Source: Basidiobolus heterosporus B8920 (taxonomy: Eukaryota; Basidiobolomycota; Basidiobolomycetes; Basidiobolales; Basidiobolaceae). Taken from it: a stretch of DNA of 53,835 nucleotides. Made by a program: the position numbers and the translations under genes. Under the pieces are notes generated by a model that worked only from the letters and a program-made list of their open reading frames with translations, made no database searches and was not told where the DNA came from. The stretch spans positions 1 through 53,835 of the forward strand of contig JNET01029871.1 in NCBI GenBank assembly GCA_000697455.1, in the 5' to 3' direction. Positions 20,740 through 31,663 of this stretch are shown here, piece by piece. Positions within the stretch are counted from its first letter, which is position 1. The number at the start of each line of letters is the position of its first letter.

Positions 20740-23012
20740 CTATTCAGCGGGTTCTGGTGACTGATTGTGAGAGGGACGTGGCTTAAAGAATGAATCGGGA
20801 GTGATAAGAGTACCCAGAGCTCTGCGCATATGACTGGTTAAGTAGCTAAGACCAAGTTGATAACTGGCATTCATCCAACCAAAACCTTCACGTGGTACAA
20901 ATTTGAAATCTACACCAACATTGCCATATTCTACTTTCACTTGATGCGTCATTCCTACTATATCGAACTTTTCGGGAACAACGCCGTTAAAGTCAACGAA
21001 GGATTTGGTGATGGTATACAACCACCGATAGGCTAACCGACGGGCAACATCAACATATCCATACTTCTCAAGTCCAACCCAAGCAAGCATCTGATGAGGA
21101 GCCCAACCGAAGGGATAATCCCATTGTCTGTTGGGACGAGAAAGCGAGATAGCGCCTCTAGATTCCTCAGTACCACACACTAATCCACCAGTGACTTCGA
21201 ATTTCTCAAGACAAACCTTCACTAATTTCTCAGCTTGTTCCTTAGAGGCGCATCCAGCCCAGAGTGCCCATAGAGATGTGACAGACTCGTACGTGATTTG
21301 TTTCTCTTGACGAGTATCATAATCAAAGTAAAGTCCTTTTTCCTCATTCCACAAAAAGCGGTCGATTAAAGCCTTACGTCTCTTGGCACGTTCAAACCAA
21401 TAGTCACTGGTTACTATGGAGCCATCGGGGAGAACAAGCTTATCATCAAAGATATTCCGGATAGTTTCTCCAATGTCAATCTCATACTTGTACAGCAATG
21501 CATTCAAGTCAATGGTCGCAAGGTACGCACATCTCTTCTCAAAACGATAGGTTGTATCGTGACCAGACTCACGCACCGCTCGATCGTTGATGAAGTAGTC
21601 ATCTAATTCAGGTTCGATGACTTGGCCTTCGTTATAAAGCTTCTGGTATGTCTCAATATCGACTCCCAGTTTTTCGGCGAATGGGGCAATCACATGATCG
21701 AAATGTGTTGCTTCTGTCTCGGGAGGCATACCTATCCCAGTAGGGTGGTAACGACTAAGGCCACACTTAGGATCTAAACGTGGCTCACAATTCCACACCG
21801 TGTGGTATTCCTTAATGGCAGCACCTAATGCGGTGGCCAGCCACTTTTTATTAGCCTCGGGATCAGCTGGAGGAAGCATGTCGTATACTTTCAAAGCCAT
21901 ATCCGTCAGGAATGGTGGTTGGGAACGCGTAAGGTAGTAACTACGGTTGGCATTGAGGATTTTGCCGTAGTGCTTGATTTCATAGATGAAGTTGTCCACC
22001 ATACCCTTGGCCAATTCCAGCTTACCATCGATAAGTAAACCTAACGATTCGAAATAAGAATCCCATCCGTACATCTCATTGAATCTCCCGCCAGGAACAA
22101 CAAACGGTACGCCTCGCAAGGTTTCAACACCGTTTTCGTCTTGATACTTTTCCATGGCTAGTGCCAAGATTCCGGGTTTGTTATTAATACTACGCACAAA
22201 CTCAGGGGTAATCATATCGGGAAGACGTTCAACTTCGAGGTTGAGATGTGGTCGACTCTTGGCGGCGTTAATGTAGTATTCGTAGGTTTCTTCTTCACCA
22301 GATGGTACATAGATACGAGGGCTATGATTAGCGGTTCTATTTTTGGGATCTTTACAGATGATTTCAAATCCCTCCGCGTCAATACGTCTAGTAAGTCCAT
22401 CCCAAAAATGATGCTTGATCATTCTGGACAATCTATCGACAGGATTCTCATTCAACCTAGCTTCATCAATGACGATGTGCTTACGCCCATAATCGGTGGC
22501 CAGAGCAAGCTCTTGTAGCAAATTAGAGAGCATGTATGTTCCACGAATATCATATTTAAGGTAGCCACCAGAGTGGGCAGTACCCACTTGGAGAACTTTC
22601 GGACCTACATCGTTGACAGTGATTTGGAAATCACCATCGGTATCTTCTTGAGATAAAATTGTTTGCCAGGTTTCTTCGACATCAATCAGAAATTTTCTTG
22701 GTCTAGAAGCTTTTTCGTCTAGGATAAATAGAATCCGTTAGACGCTGTTACTTGAGTTCAAAATAGGAAGCATATACCAACCATGTGAAGCTCTTCTGCG
22801 TCTGCGGAAGGTATCCGAATTATCCGATAATGGTCTGGAGGAATTTGACTGTTCAAAAATGGATTAGCTTGGGGATTGAGGTGCACTTAAGGGATTTGAA
22901 ACTAACTTACAGTACTAAGAGTTCTGTTACGAAGTAGTTTTTTGTTGGAATCAGATACGTTTGTGTAGTATTCAGAAGCAGGAGCTAGGATGTTGGTATC
23001 GGCGTCGGTCAT
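20740..23012 (-). CDS. NTH1: neutral trehalase (GH37), cAMP-regulated type, 3 exons, 715 aa
   Basis: Exons are 23012-22911, 22848-22782 and 22718-20740, with introns of 62 and 63 nt. The enzyme hydrolyses trehalose to two glucoses in the cytosol. Both GH37 signatures are present: [15 protein letters not shown] (about residue 265) and [12 protein letters not shown]. The N-terminus is of the regulated neutral type. Five arginines precede Ala-Ser (RRRRRAS, Ser 55), a strong protein kinase A site, and a calcium-binding-like loop DTDGDFQIT lies at residues 82-90, as in yeast Nth1. The 67-nt second exon carries the kinase site and is bounded by two introns. The donor of intron 2 (GTTGGT) is weak, but the alternative GTATAT donor five bases on would create a stop. 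Length agrees with yeast Nth1 (751 aa). Confidence 0.95.
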
Positions 23013-25266
23013 TGTGTAATATTTGAAACGGGATAGACGGAATGACTGAGAGCCAAAGAAAGTGTATCAGTGAGTAAAAAAGTATTTATACAGCTAGTAC
23101 AGAATATTAAGCTGACTGAATAAATAAGGGAGTAGTGGAGCGGTAAATGAAAAAGAGGGCGCGACACGCAAGTATGTTAATAAAATTCGAACGCAAATAC
23201 TGAAGAAGTATGACGAGACTAGGCTCAGATACTTATACAAAAAACGGAACACCTTTAGAGATGAATGAGACGTATGTATTGGAGCGGATGACGTATAAAA
23301 CAAGAATAATCGGCATTGGTATTCATATCAAATCTTATCATGAAATAATTGATTGGGCCTGTGAAGATAGTTGGACCTCCCTCACGTCACTCGGAAATGG
23401 TAAGAGTTTTTATTTTAAAACATGACGTATATGACTAATTGAAATAGAAAAATGTGTCATTTTTATCAGTTTTGGGGAGAAAACTTATCACACTTTTCGA
23501 TAGTCGAGTGCACGCTGATTTATCACTGCACTCATCATCACACTCTTACATTACAGACTTCTTAATGCAATTATCCTGAAAGGGAAAGCTAACAAGGATA
23601 AGAGCTTTATGGTTTCTATCGATTAACCTGATAGAAAGTAGCATTACAATGAAACTTAGATGGCTATGTAGGATTTTTGTCACTTGGAGTTGCAGCGTGC
23701 TAATGTAACTGATCCCTAGTTAACGCTGATATCTGATTTTGACCTTTTAATAATAGTAATCCGATATTCAAATATTACATATAGCCATTATATGAAGCTT
23801 TACCTACTGTAAATCTATAATTCCGTTAGAAAAATTCCCGACCCAACCACAAGCCCACCAAAAACAATCAAGTCGCCAGATTTGGTAGGTTTACCAGTAA
23901 TGAATATTGAACTACGTCGAAAAAAACACGTTTTGAAAGTACTAGTCACCAATTATGGACAAGGGAAAACTATATTTTCGGCGAGGAATTTCGACGAAGA
24001 AATACTAATAGTATGTCACGAGTATTCACGTTATTAAGGCTTCAGCTTTCTTCCTGAGCACGGACTACGATCAACTCCCTTATATCAGAATCGAGAGGGA
24101 AACTATAAATACAAGATAAGTGATGCGTATATCACTATTGTTAACAATCACCGGGGTATTCAGATCTTTTGTACTCAAAAGCCTCACCATATTGAGTAGA
24201 AGTAAATGGCTATGAAGTCCAGAGATTCAGCATCGTTTGAAACACATACTTCGTAAACAATTGAAAACCTGTACTTTGTACTGTCCATGATAACGAGTTA
24301 AGTTTCCCTCGCAGACTCAGTAGGGTGGAGTAAAGTAAACTTGGTGAAGAGTATGGTTATGAGTGACATAATTCGGGTTTTGCTTAGAAAATTTTAAATT
24401 GTACTACCTCTCCCTGACATCTAAGCACATCTAGTTAAAAGCAATACAGCAAAATATGCAATAATGGCCTATCATAAGCTTTGTGACTACTAATAATGAT
24501 CTAAATCCCAATATCTGGGTACCTTGCAGGATCTATTACAGTTCAAGTATATTTCTTTTTAAACAGGCCTTTATTAACTGGCCTATATCTATAGTCAATA
24601 CCTTTACGATATGGGATTACTATTGATAAATCATTGAAATACAATGTAATATATAATAGAACAGCTGAAATGGGACTATATATTTTAGCGCACATATTTT
24701 CTTACAAATGAGTCTTCTAGCACTTATCGCACCCAAACCAAGGTACTACTGACTGTGGAAAGAATACTATTCACATCATCGAGTAATTTCGTTCTTTTGG
24801 TGGTTATTTCATGAATCTTGGCTTGGCAGTAAATCAAAATCCATTGATTTATCCAAGAAATTTAAGAAAAAAAAGGTCTACAGTAGGAATCATTTTTTTT
24901 CCATCGAATTAATTTTTTTTCTTTTCGAATTTTTTTTTGCCAGAATTTTGTCAGTCACTTGGATATGCTAGATATTGAATTGAATCCAAGTCGACTTGCT
25001 TGACTTGTTTTTGAGCGGGTGTTGTAGAGTGTCTCTTTCACATTTACACTAAAGGACTTAATACGGACCTCAAATCCTCCGCATACAGATCTCTTAAAAA
25101 GTTAATAACACTCTAGTCCGACTTGTCAACTCACCTAGATACTTGAGTACATCGCTTGTAAAGAAATCCTTACGAAGCACACCTTTTTAATTTATATAGA
25201 ACTTCGACCAGTGATTGAAGTAAAGAATCCCCACTTTCAAGTCAACGATTCTACAAATTAGACAAT
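23013..25266. other. 2.2 kb between trehalase and RRP5, no gene seen
   Basis: This is the largest gene-free interval. It contains A- and T-rich tracts (24865-24940) and no open frame with recognisable content; the longest is 71 codons at 23210-23425 (+). It probably holds the upstream regions of two divergent genes. Confidence 0.5.
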
Positions 25267-28200
25267 ATGGCCAATCAAAAGCGTCAAAGAAACGAGACTA
25301 CATCCGCCGGTAAACCCGCAAGCAAGGACCACAAAAAGGATAAAAAGAAGTCCGAGAAAACCCCGAAGGTTGCTGAGACTGACTCCACAAAGCCTGCCGT
25401 ATCCACTATTGAGGACTTCCCTAGAGGTGGAAGTACTGGACTTACTCCTTTGGAATACAAAGACATCAGTAGACAAGTAAACCAGGATATCCTATTTTCT
25501 GATACTGCCAGTGGTCTTGAAGAACCACCTAGCAAGAAAATCAAAGCATCCAAAAAATCCAAGAAATCCAAGGTTTCGAAAGATGAGGGTGATGCTGAGG
25601 AAGAGAAGCCCAAGAAGATTGAAAGCTTAAACTTCAAGCGTTTGGCTACTGGAACTCTGATGATGGGTGTTGTCACTCAAATCAATGAACTTGACATTAC
25701 TGTGTCTCTTCCCAATCACTTGATCGGTTTTGTGTCTATCACTGAAATTTCCGATGCTATTTCTTCAGCGGTTGAGGCTGCAGCCAAAGCCGAGGAAGAT
25801 TCTGATGATGAGGAAATGACTGACAGTACTCTCCCAAGTTTAAAAGAGTTATTCCATATTGGACAGTATGTTAATTGCTCCGTTACGAAACTTGAGGGTG
25901 TTTCTGACAAAAATGCCAAGAAACGTATTGAGCTTAGTCTTAACCCATCTACAGTCAATGCTGGTATTGTTAAGGATGACTTATGTGAAGGTATGGTTAT
26001 TTCCGTTTCTGTTCAAAGTGTCGAAGATCACGGTTATTTGTTGTCGACTGGTGTTGATGGTGTAACGGGATTCTTGCACAAGAAGGATGCTGCTGCTTAT
26101 ATCAAAGAAAACCAAGATAAGCCATTAGCTGTTGGCCAAGTTCTACTTTGTGGTGTCAAGAGTGTCGCTGAAAACAGCAGAACAGTTAACGTAACACTTG
26201 ATCATCAAGTTATTGCTAAAGCTGCTCCTAGTCATACCCTATCCAACATGTCCTCTTTGGTCCCTACCACCTTGATCAATGGTATGATTACAGCTATTAA
26301 CCCCAACGGTTTGACCTGCAAATTCATGGGCTTCTACGATGGCACCGTCGACTCCAACCACATTGGGTTCATTGTTGAAAGCGAAGATGATATTTCCAAA
26401 GCATACAAAGTCGGCCAAAAGATTCGAGCCCGTATTCTCTACATGTCTCTTGGTGTTAGCGAGAAGTTCATTGGATTATCTCTTGCTCCTCACGTCCTTT
26501 CTCTTTCCCAACCTCAAATAACTGGTTATGAATTGAATGATGGTGCTAAGATGATCCCCATCGGTACCATTTTCGAAAAGGTTACTGTTAGAAGAGTGGA
26601 TCCCGGAGTTGGTATTTTGTGTGAAATTGATGGAGTTGAAGGTGTCGTTGGTCAAACCCACATTTCGCGTTTATCCGACACTCATATTGCAAGTTTGAGC
26701 GGTCATTCCGGCAAATACAAGATTGGGTCCAAGCATCCCGCTCGTGTTGTTGGTTACGATTCATTGGATGGTGTATTACAGCTTAGCATGCAAAAGTCTA
26801 TTTTGGATGAGAAATATTTGAACATCGACGATATCAAGGTTGGAGAAGTGATTAAGGGTAAAATCCACAAGCTTATCAACAACGGTATTCTAGTCGAGTT
26901 CAGCTCCACCATTAATGGCTTTGTTCCTACCATCCATATGTCTGACATCAAACTCTTACATCCTGAGAAGAAGTTCAAGGCTGGGGATAAGATTAAGTGC
27001 AAGGTTTTGCATACTGATTCTGAGCAAAAGAAGGTTATCCTTACCCTGAAGAAATCTCTTGTCAACTCCCAACTTCCTATTTTCAAGTCTTACCATGATG
27101 CCACTCCCGGTGCTTCGACCCACGGTGTTATTACTTCCGTGAAACCTACCGGCTGTATCGTCACTTTCTTCAACAACGTCAAGGCCTTAGCTCCACTCCC
27201 CGAGTTGAGTGACTCATTCATTAAGGATCCTACTACTCACTTTAATGTCGGTCAAGTCGTCAAGTGCCGCGTATTGACTGTGGACCCCGAAAGGGAGCAA
27301 CTTCGTGTTAGTTTCAAATCGGCTGCCACCAGTGAAACCGCCAAAGAGGAGCATAATACCGACTTGAGTGTTATTTCACTCGGAGAAGTTGTTTCTGGAA
27401 AGGTGACTTCATTGCTTGAGGATGTAATTCATTTGATTCTTGAGCCTTCAAATATTCGCGCTACACTTCCAGTCTCCCACTTGAGTGATCATCTTGGTGC
27501 TATTTTGAAGAGCATTACCAGCTCAATCAAAGTCGGTGACACTATCAAGGATTTAGTCGTGTTTGCCAAGAACGAACAAAAGAGTGTTGCCATGGTCTCT
27601 AGAAAACCATTGTTGGTTAAGGCCGCCAAAGCTAACCAATTACCTAAATCCGTTGGTGATGTTTCCGTTGGATCCATCGTCCCTGGATACGTACGCAATG
27701 CCACTGACTTTGGTGTTTTCGTCGGATTTCTCGGAGATTTTGGTGGTATTGCATTCAAGAACAATATCTCTGATCAATTTGTTGCCGCCCCCGCCGATCA
27801 TTTCTCCCCCCAACAAACAGTTCTTTGTAATGTCACATCTGTGAATGTTGAAGAAGGTCGTGTTGAGCTTTCTTTGAAACCTACTCAAACCCCAGTCGAC
27901 AAGACTTCCTACGCTAAGAGCGGCGATTTCATCGAGGAATACTTTGAAGAGCTTAACCATGGCCATTCAGAGCAATATTCCAACCCCGGTGAATATGTTC
28001 AAGGAAAACTCCAACAAATGCTTCCTTACGGATGGATTGTTGAGCTCGAACATGGTATGTCTGGCTTTGTGACCAATGAGCAAACCAAAGACGTCACTGC
28101 TCAAGTTGGTGACTTGGTTGTCGGTAAAATCCTCGATGTCAATCCTGAAAAGAAAATTTACGATTTGACTCTCAGAAGTGAGCACGTCAGCGCCGCTGAC

Positions 28201-31179
28201 AAAGCCAAGTTTTCTGGTGATGCCAGCAAGAAGAAGAAGAGTGCCAGTAGCAACATCATCAAGAAATTAGAAACTGCCAGCAAGGGAACCAGCCAAATTG
28301 ACTGTGTTGTGGAACTCGTCAAGGAAGATTATCTTGTTCTTTCTCTTCCCAACAATGGTAACTATATTGCCTTTGCTTCCACTAAATCCTACAACTATCG
28401 CGCCAAGCCATTCATCCGTTATAAGCCTGGACAATCCCTTAAAGCAAATATTTCTAAAATCATTAAGGGCCCCAACCAGCGCGTTTTGACCACTATCAGT
28501 CAAGAAGTTGCTGTTAAACCAGCTAAAGGAATCTTCGCAAGATTAGCTAAGGATCCTTTCGATAAGACCATCGAATCATTTGATGATTATCAACCAGGCA
28601 GAATTACCAAGGGCCAAGTAGCATCTATCAAGGAGATGCAAGTCAACATCAATCTGGCCGCCAACATCAAGGGAAGAGTTCATATTTCTGAGGTGTTCGA
28701 TAAGTTTGAGGATATTAAGGATAAGGCACACATCTTCAAAGGCCTTAAGCCCGGATCCATTATTGACGTCAAGGTTATCGGTTATCATGATGCTAAGACC
28801 CACAAGTATCTCCCCATCACCCACCGTACCTCTGCCGCCAAAACTGTTGTAGAATTGACCATCAAGCCTAGCGAGATGCAAGTCTATGATAAATTGGAAG
28901 CCGATCGTCCCCAATTGGAAGAGTTGAAGGTGGGCACAAAGTTGACTGGATTCGTTCAAAAGGCGCTTGATGATGGTTTATGGATTTACGTTTCACCCAA
29001 TTTGCGTGGTCGTGTTCTCCCTATCTACACCTCCAACGACCTAGAAGTCGTGCAAAACATTCCAAAACATTTCACTACTGGAATGGCCGTATGCTGCAAC
29101 GTCCTTGGTATCAACACTGAGAAGTATATTCTTGACCTTTCCCTCATTTCCGAGACTAGTGCGACTGTTGATACTTTCGAAGATGTCAAGGTTGGATCTT
29201 CTCTGATCGGTCGTGTCGCCAGTGTTAAGCCTACTGGTCTTAACATTCAGTTGTCCAAGAATGTATATGGCCGCGTTGGTTTGACAGATATCTTTGATAC
29301 CTATGTGTCTGAGCCCCTGAAGGAATTCAAAAAAGATCAGTATGTGAAATGCTTTGTCCTTGGTGTTGATGCTCAAAACCACCAGATTGATCTTTCCTTG
29401 AGACCTTCTTGCTTTGACCAATCTATCAAGGCAGTTGACCAATCAATTCAAACCATCGAAGAAGTTGAAGTGAATAGCGTTATCCGTGGTTATGTGAAGA
29501 ACGTCAATGACAACGGCTGCTTCGTAAGCTTGAACCGTAACCTTGCTGGCCGTGTCAAGATTTCCGAGATTTCTGATGCATTCGTAAAGGAATGGAAAAC
29601 CGAAGTGAAGGTTGGACAGTTGGTTACTGCTCGTGTTCTTACTGTTGACCCGGCAACCAAGCGTATTGAACTTTCGTTGAAGAAGTCCCAAATTGATCCC
29701 AATGTCGCCCCCTTGTTGACATTCGCTGACATTCAAGAGGGAGAGAAGATTAAGGGTTCTATCAAACGTGTCGAAAGTTACGGTGTATTCATCAGAATCG
29801 AAAACAGCAATATTAGTGGCTTGTGTCACATCAGTGAAGTATCTGACAATAAGGTCGCCGATCTCAACAAACTTTATTCTGTTGGTGATCGGGTCAAGGC
29901 AGTCATTTTGAAGATTGATACTGAAAACAAAAAGGTATCTTTCGGCCTCAAGGCTACCTACTTCAATGATGACGATATGGAATCTGATAGCAGTGATGAA
30001 GAGTTGGAGGAATCTATGGAAATTGATGAAGATGAAGATGAAGAAGATGCTGATAGCGAAGATGAAGCTGGTGACAGCCTTCTTGATCTTGAAGCTGAAT
30101 CCTCCGGCGATGAAGAAGAAAATGAAAGCGAGGAAGATGATGCAAGTGAGGATGAAGAAGACGACGAAAGTGACGAAGAGGTCGATGCCATGGAAGTTGA
30201 CTCTGTCCTTCCCACATCTGGTTTCAAGTGGGACGAAACTGAAGAAGCCAAGGATGAGATGAACTTGAGTGACTCTGACAACTCGGATGCTTCTGATGAT
30301 GAATCCCAAAAGAAGAAGAAAAAAAAGAATCAAAAGACAGAAACCGTAGATGTCACCGCTGATCTTGCCAGTTCCGCTCCTACCGTCGCGGCTGACTATG
30401 AGCGACTCTTGCTTGGTTCACCCAACTCATCATACCTTTGGATCAACTATATGGCTTTCCAACTACAGTTGTCTGAAATTCAAAAAGCTCGTGAAATTGG
30501 AGAGCGAGCTATCAAGGCCATTAACTTCCGTGAAGAGCAAGAAAGAATGAACGTTTGGGTTGCCATGATGAATTTGGAAAACAAGTTCGGTACTGAAGAA
30601 ACTCTTGAAGGGGTTTTCCAACGCGCTGCCCAAGTATGCGAACCCAAGAAAATCTATTTGCAACTAGTTCAAATCTACGAACGCTCTGACAAGATGGACC
30701 TTGCCGAGCAATTGTATAAGACCATCACCAAGAAGTTTGGCGCCAGCTCCAAGGTCTGGACTAACTTCGGGCTCTTCTACTTGAAGCAAGGAAAGGTTGA
30801 TCTTGCACGTGATCTTCTTCAACGTAGTTTGAAGAGCTTGGCTAAGAGAAAGCACATCAAGACCATCACTAAATTCGCACAACTCGAATTCAAATACGGC
30901 GAACCTGAGCGTGGCAGAACTATTTTCGAAGGTATCATGAGCAACTATCCTAAGCGTGTCGACCTCTGGTCCATCTATATCGATATGGAGACTCGTGCTG
31001 GTGATCAATCCATCATTCGTCGTCTCTTCCAACGTGTTACTAGTTTGAAGTTGTCCTCCAAGAAAATGAAGTTCTTCTTCAAGAAATGGTTGGCTTACGA
31101 GAAGAAATTCGGAGATGACAAGAGCGAAATGGAAGTTAAGCAACGTGCTTTAGCTTATATTGAATCCATCAGTTCTTAA
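25267..31179 (+). CDS. RRP5: rRNA biogenesis protein RRP5 (PDCD11), intronless, 1970 aa
   Basis: A 5.9-kb single exon. A basic Lys-rich nucleolar-type N-terminus is followed by a long series of S1 RNA-binding repeats (GxVxxIxxxGxxVxL... patterns from about residue 130 to 1570). Then comes a very acidic Glu/Asp/Ser segment (about 1575-1690). Last are HAT/TPR-like repeats from YERLLLGSPNSSYLWINYMA to the end. This S1-then-HAT architecture is unique to Rrp5, which is needed for early cleavages of both 18S and 5.8S/25S rRNA precursors in the nucleolus. Yeast Rrp5 has 1729 residues and human PDCD11 about 1871, so this one is slightly long. Long reverse-strand open frames here are shadows of its codon bias. 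Confidence 0.95.
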   Translation: MANQKRQRNETTSAGKPASKDHKKDKKKSEKTPKVAETDSTKPAVSTIEDFPRGGSTGLTPLEYKDISRQVNQDILFSDTASGLEEPPSKKIKASKKSKKSKVSKDEGDAEEEKPKKIESLNFKRLATGTLMMGVVTQINELDITVSLPNHLIGFVSITEISDAISSAVEAAAKAEEDSDDEEMTDSTLPSLKELFHIGQYVNCSVTKLEGVSDKNAKKRIELSLNPSTVNAGIVKDDLCEGMVISVSVQSVEDHGYLLSTGVDGVTGFLHKKDAAAYIKENQDKPLAVGQVLLCGVKSVAENSRTVNVTLDHQVIAKAAPSHTLSNMSSLVPTTLINGMITAINPNGLTCKFMGFYDGTVDSNHIGFIVESEDDISKAYKVGQKIRARILYMSLGVSEKFIGLSLAPHVLSLSQPQITGYELNDGAKMIPIGTIFEKVTVRRVDPGVGILCEIDGVEGVVGQTHISRLSDTHIASLSGHSGKYKIGSKHPARVVGYDSLDGVLQLSMQKSILDEKYLNIDDIKVGEVIKGKIHKLINNGILVEFSSTINGFVPTIHMSDIKLLHPEKKFKAGDKIKCKVLHTDSEQKKVILTLKKSLVNSQLPIFKSYHDATPGASTHGVITSVKPTGCIVTFFNNVKALAPLPELSDSFIKDPTTHFNVGQVVKCRVLTVDPEREQLRVSFKSAATSETAKEEHNTDLSVISLGEVVSGKVTSLLEDVIHLILEPSNIRATLPVSHLSDHLGAILKSITSSIKVGDTIKDLVVFAKNEQKSVAMVSRKPLLVKAAKANQLPKSVGDVSVGSIVPGYVRNATDFGVFVGFLGDFGGIAFKNNISDQFVAAPADHFSPQQTVLCNVTSVNVEEGRVELSLKPTQTPVDKTSYAKSGDFIEEYFEELNHGHSEQYSNPGEYVQGKLQQMLPYGWIVELEHGMSGFVTNEQTKDVTAQVGDLVVGKILDVNPEKKIYDLTLRSEHVSAADKAKFSGDASKKKKSASSNIIKKLETASKGTSQIDCVVELVKEDYLVLSLPNNGNYIAFASTKSYNYRAKPFIRYKPGQSLKANISKIIKGPNQRVLTTISQEVAVKPAKGIFARLAKDPFDKTIESFDDYQPGRITKGQVASIKEMQVNINLAANIKGRVHISEVFDKFEDIKDKAHIFKGLKPGSIIDVKVIGYHDAKTHKYLPITHRTSAAKTVVELTIKPSEMQVYDKLEADRPQLEELKVGTKLTGFVQKALDDGLWIYVSPNLRGRVLPIYTSNDLEVVQNIPKHFTTGMAVCCNVLGINTEKYILDLSLISETSATVDTFEDVKVGSSLIGRVASVKPTGLNIQLSKNVYGRVGLTDIFDTYVSEPLKEFKKDQYVKCFVLGVDAQNHQIDLSLRPSCFDQSIKAVDQSIQTIEEVEVNSVIRGYVKNVNDNGCFVSLNRNLAGRVKISEISDAFVKEWKTEVKVGQLVTARVLTVDPATKRIELSLKKSQIDPNVAPLLTFADIQEGEKIKGSIKRVESYGVFIRIENSNISGLCHISEVSDNKVADLNKLYSVGDRVKAVILKIDTENKKVSFGLKATYFNDDDMESDSSDEELEESMEIDEDEDEEDADSEDEAGDSLLDLEAESSGDEEENESEEDDASEDEEDDESDEEVDAMEVDSVLPTSGFKWDETEEAKDEMNLSDSDNSDASDDESQKKKKKKNQKTETVDVTADLASSAPTVAADYERLLLGSPNSSYLWINYMAFQLQLSEIQKAREIGERAIKAINFREEQERMNVWVAMMNLENKFGTEETLEGVFQRAAQVCEPKKIYLQLVQIYERSDKMDLAEQLYKTITKKFGASSKVWTNFGLFYLKQGKVDLARDLLQRSLKSLAKRKHIKTITKFAQLEFKYGEPERGRTIFEGIMSNYPKRVDLWSIYIDMETRAGDQSIIRRLFQRVTSLKLSSKKMKFFFKKWLAYEKKFGDDKSEMEVKQRALAYIESISS

Positions 31180-31663
31180 ATTTCATTCCCATCCTTTGTC
31201 TTTTTGAATTCACCCTCATTAAGCCAACCTCGATGGCGTGTTAGTTAGAAATTAATTTTTTATACTCTTTAGAATCAAATCTGGCTTTGCTAGATTGTTG
31301 ACAGAATTGATGAAAGTTTCTGCCTATAAATCTCCAAATGTCTCCTGTAAATTTTTTCGCTGAAGCCTCTCCCTATGCATTAATAAATGTTATCTCAACT
31401 ACAATACATGATGATTAACAATGACTCCAAATGCAGAAGCAAGGCCTAATTAGTAATCCTTGATTTAAATATTTGCCCGATTAAGTTTCTACAAAAAGAT
31501 CCATTGGTTTGCTGAAAATTTTTATTTTATACTGCTTATTTAATGGATTCTATTATATTTCGAAATTGATAACTGCAGACGTTGGTGAGATAGTCGAGTT
31601 CACAGCTTGACTTCCCAAAGCTCTTGGTGCACTTAGCGAACCGTTTCTCTTCCAAGTACAGCT
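31180..31663. other. intergenic region between RRP5 and methionine synthase reductase
   Basis: 484 bp holding the 3' flank of RRP5 and the upstream region of the next gene on the same strand. No gene seen. Confidence 0.5.

Noticed and set aside
23210-23425. 71-codon open frame in the trehalase-RRP5 interval
   Set aside because: No recognisable content, no splice partners, length expected by chance.
29443-30333. Minus-strand open frame of 296 codons inside RRP5
   Set aside because: It lies opposite the acidic Glu/Asp/Ser region. GAA/GAT/AGT codon bias on the sense strand removes stops on the other strand; the protein is low-complexity with no family features.
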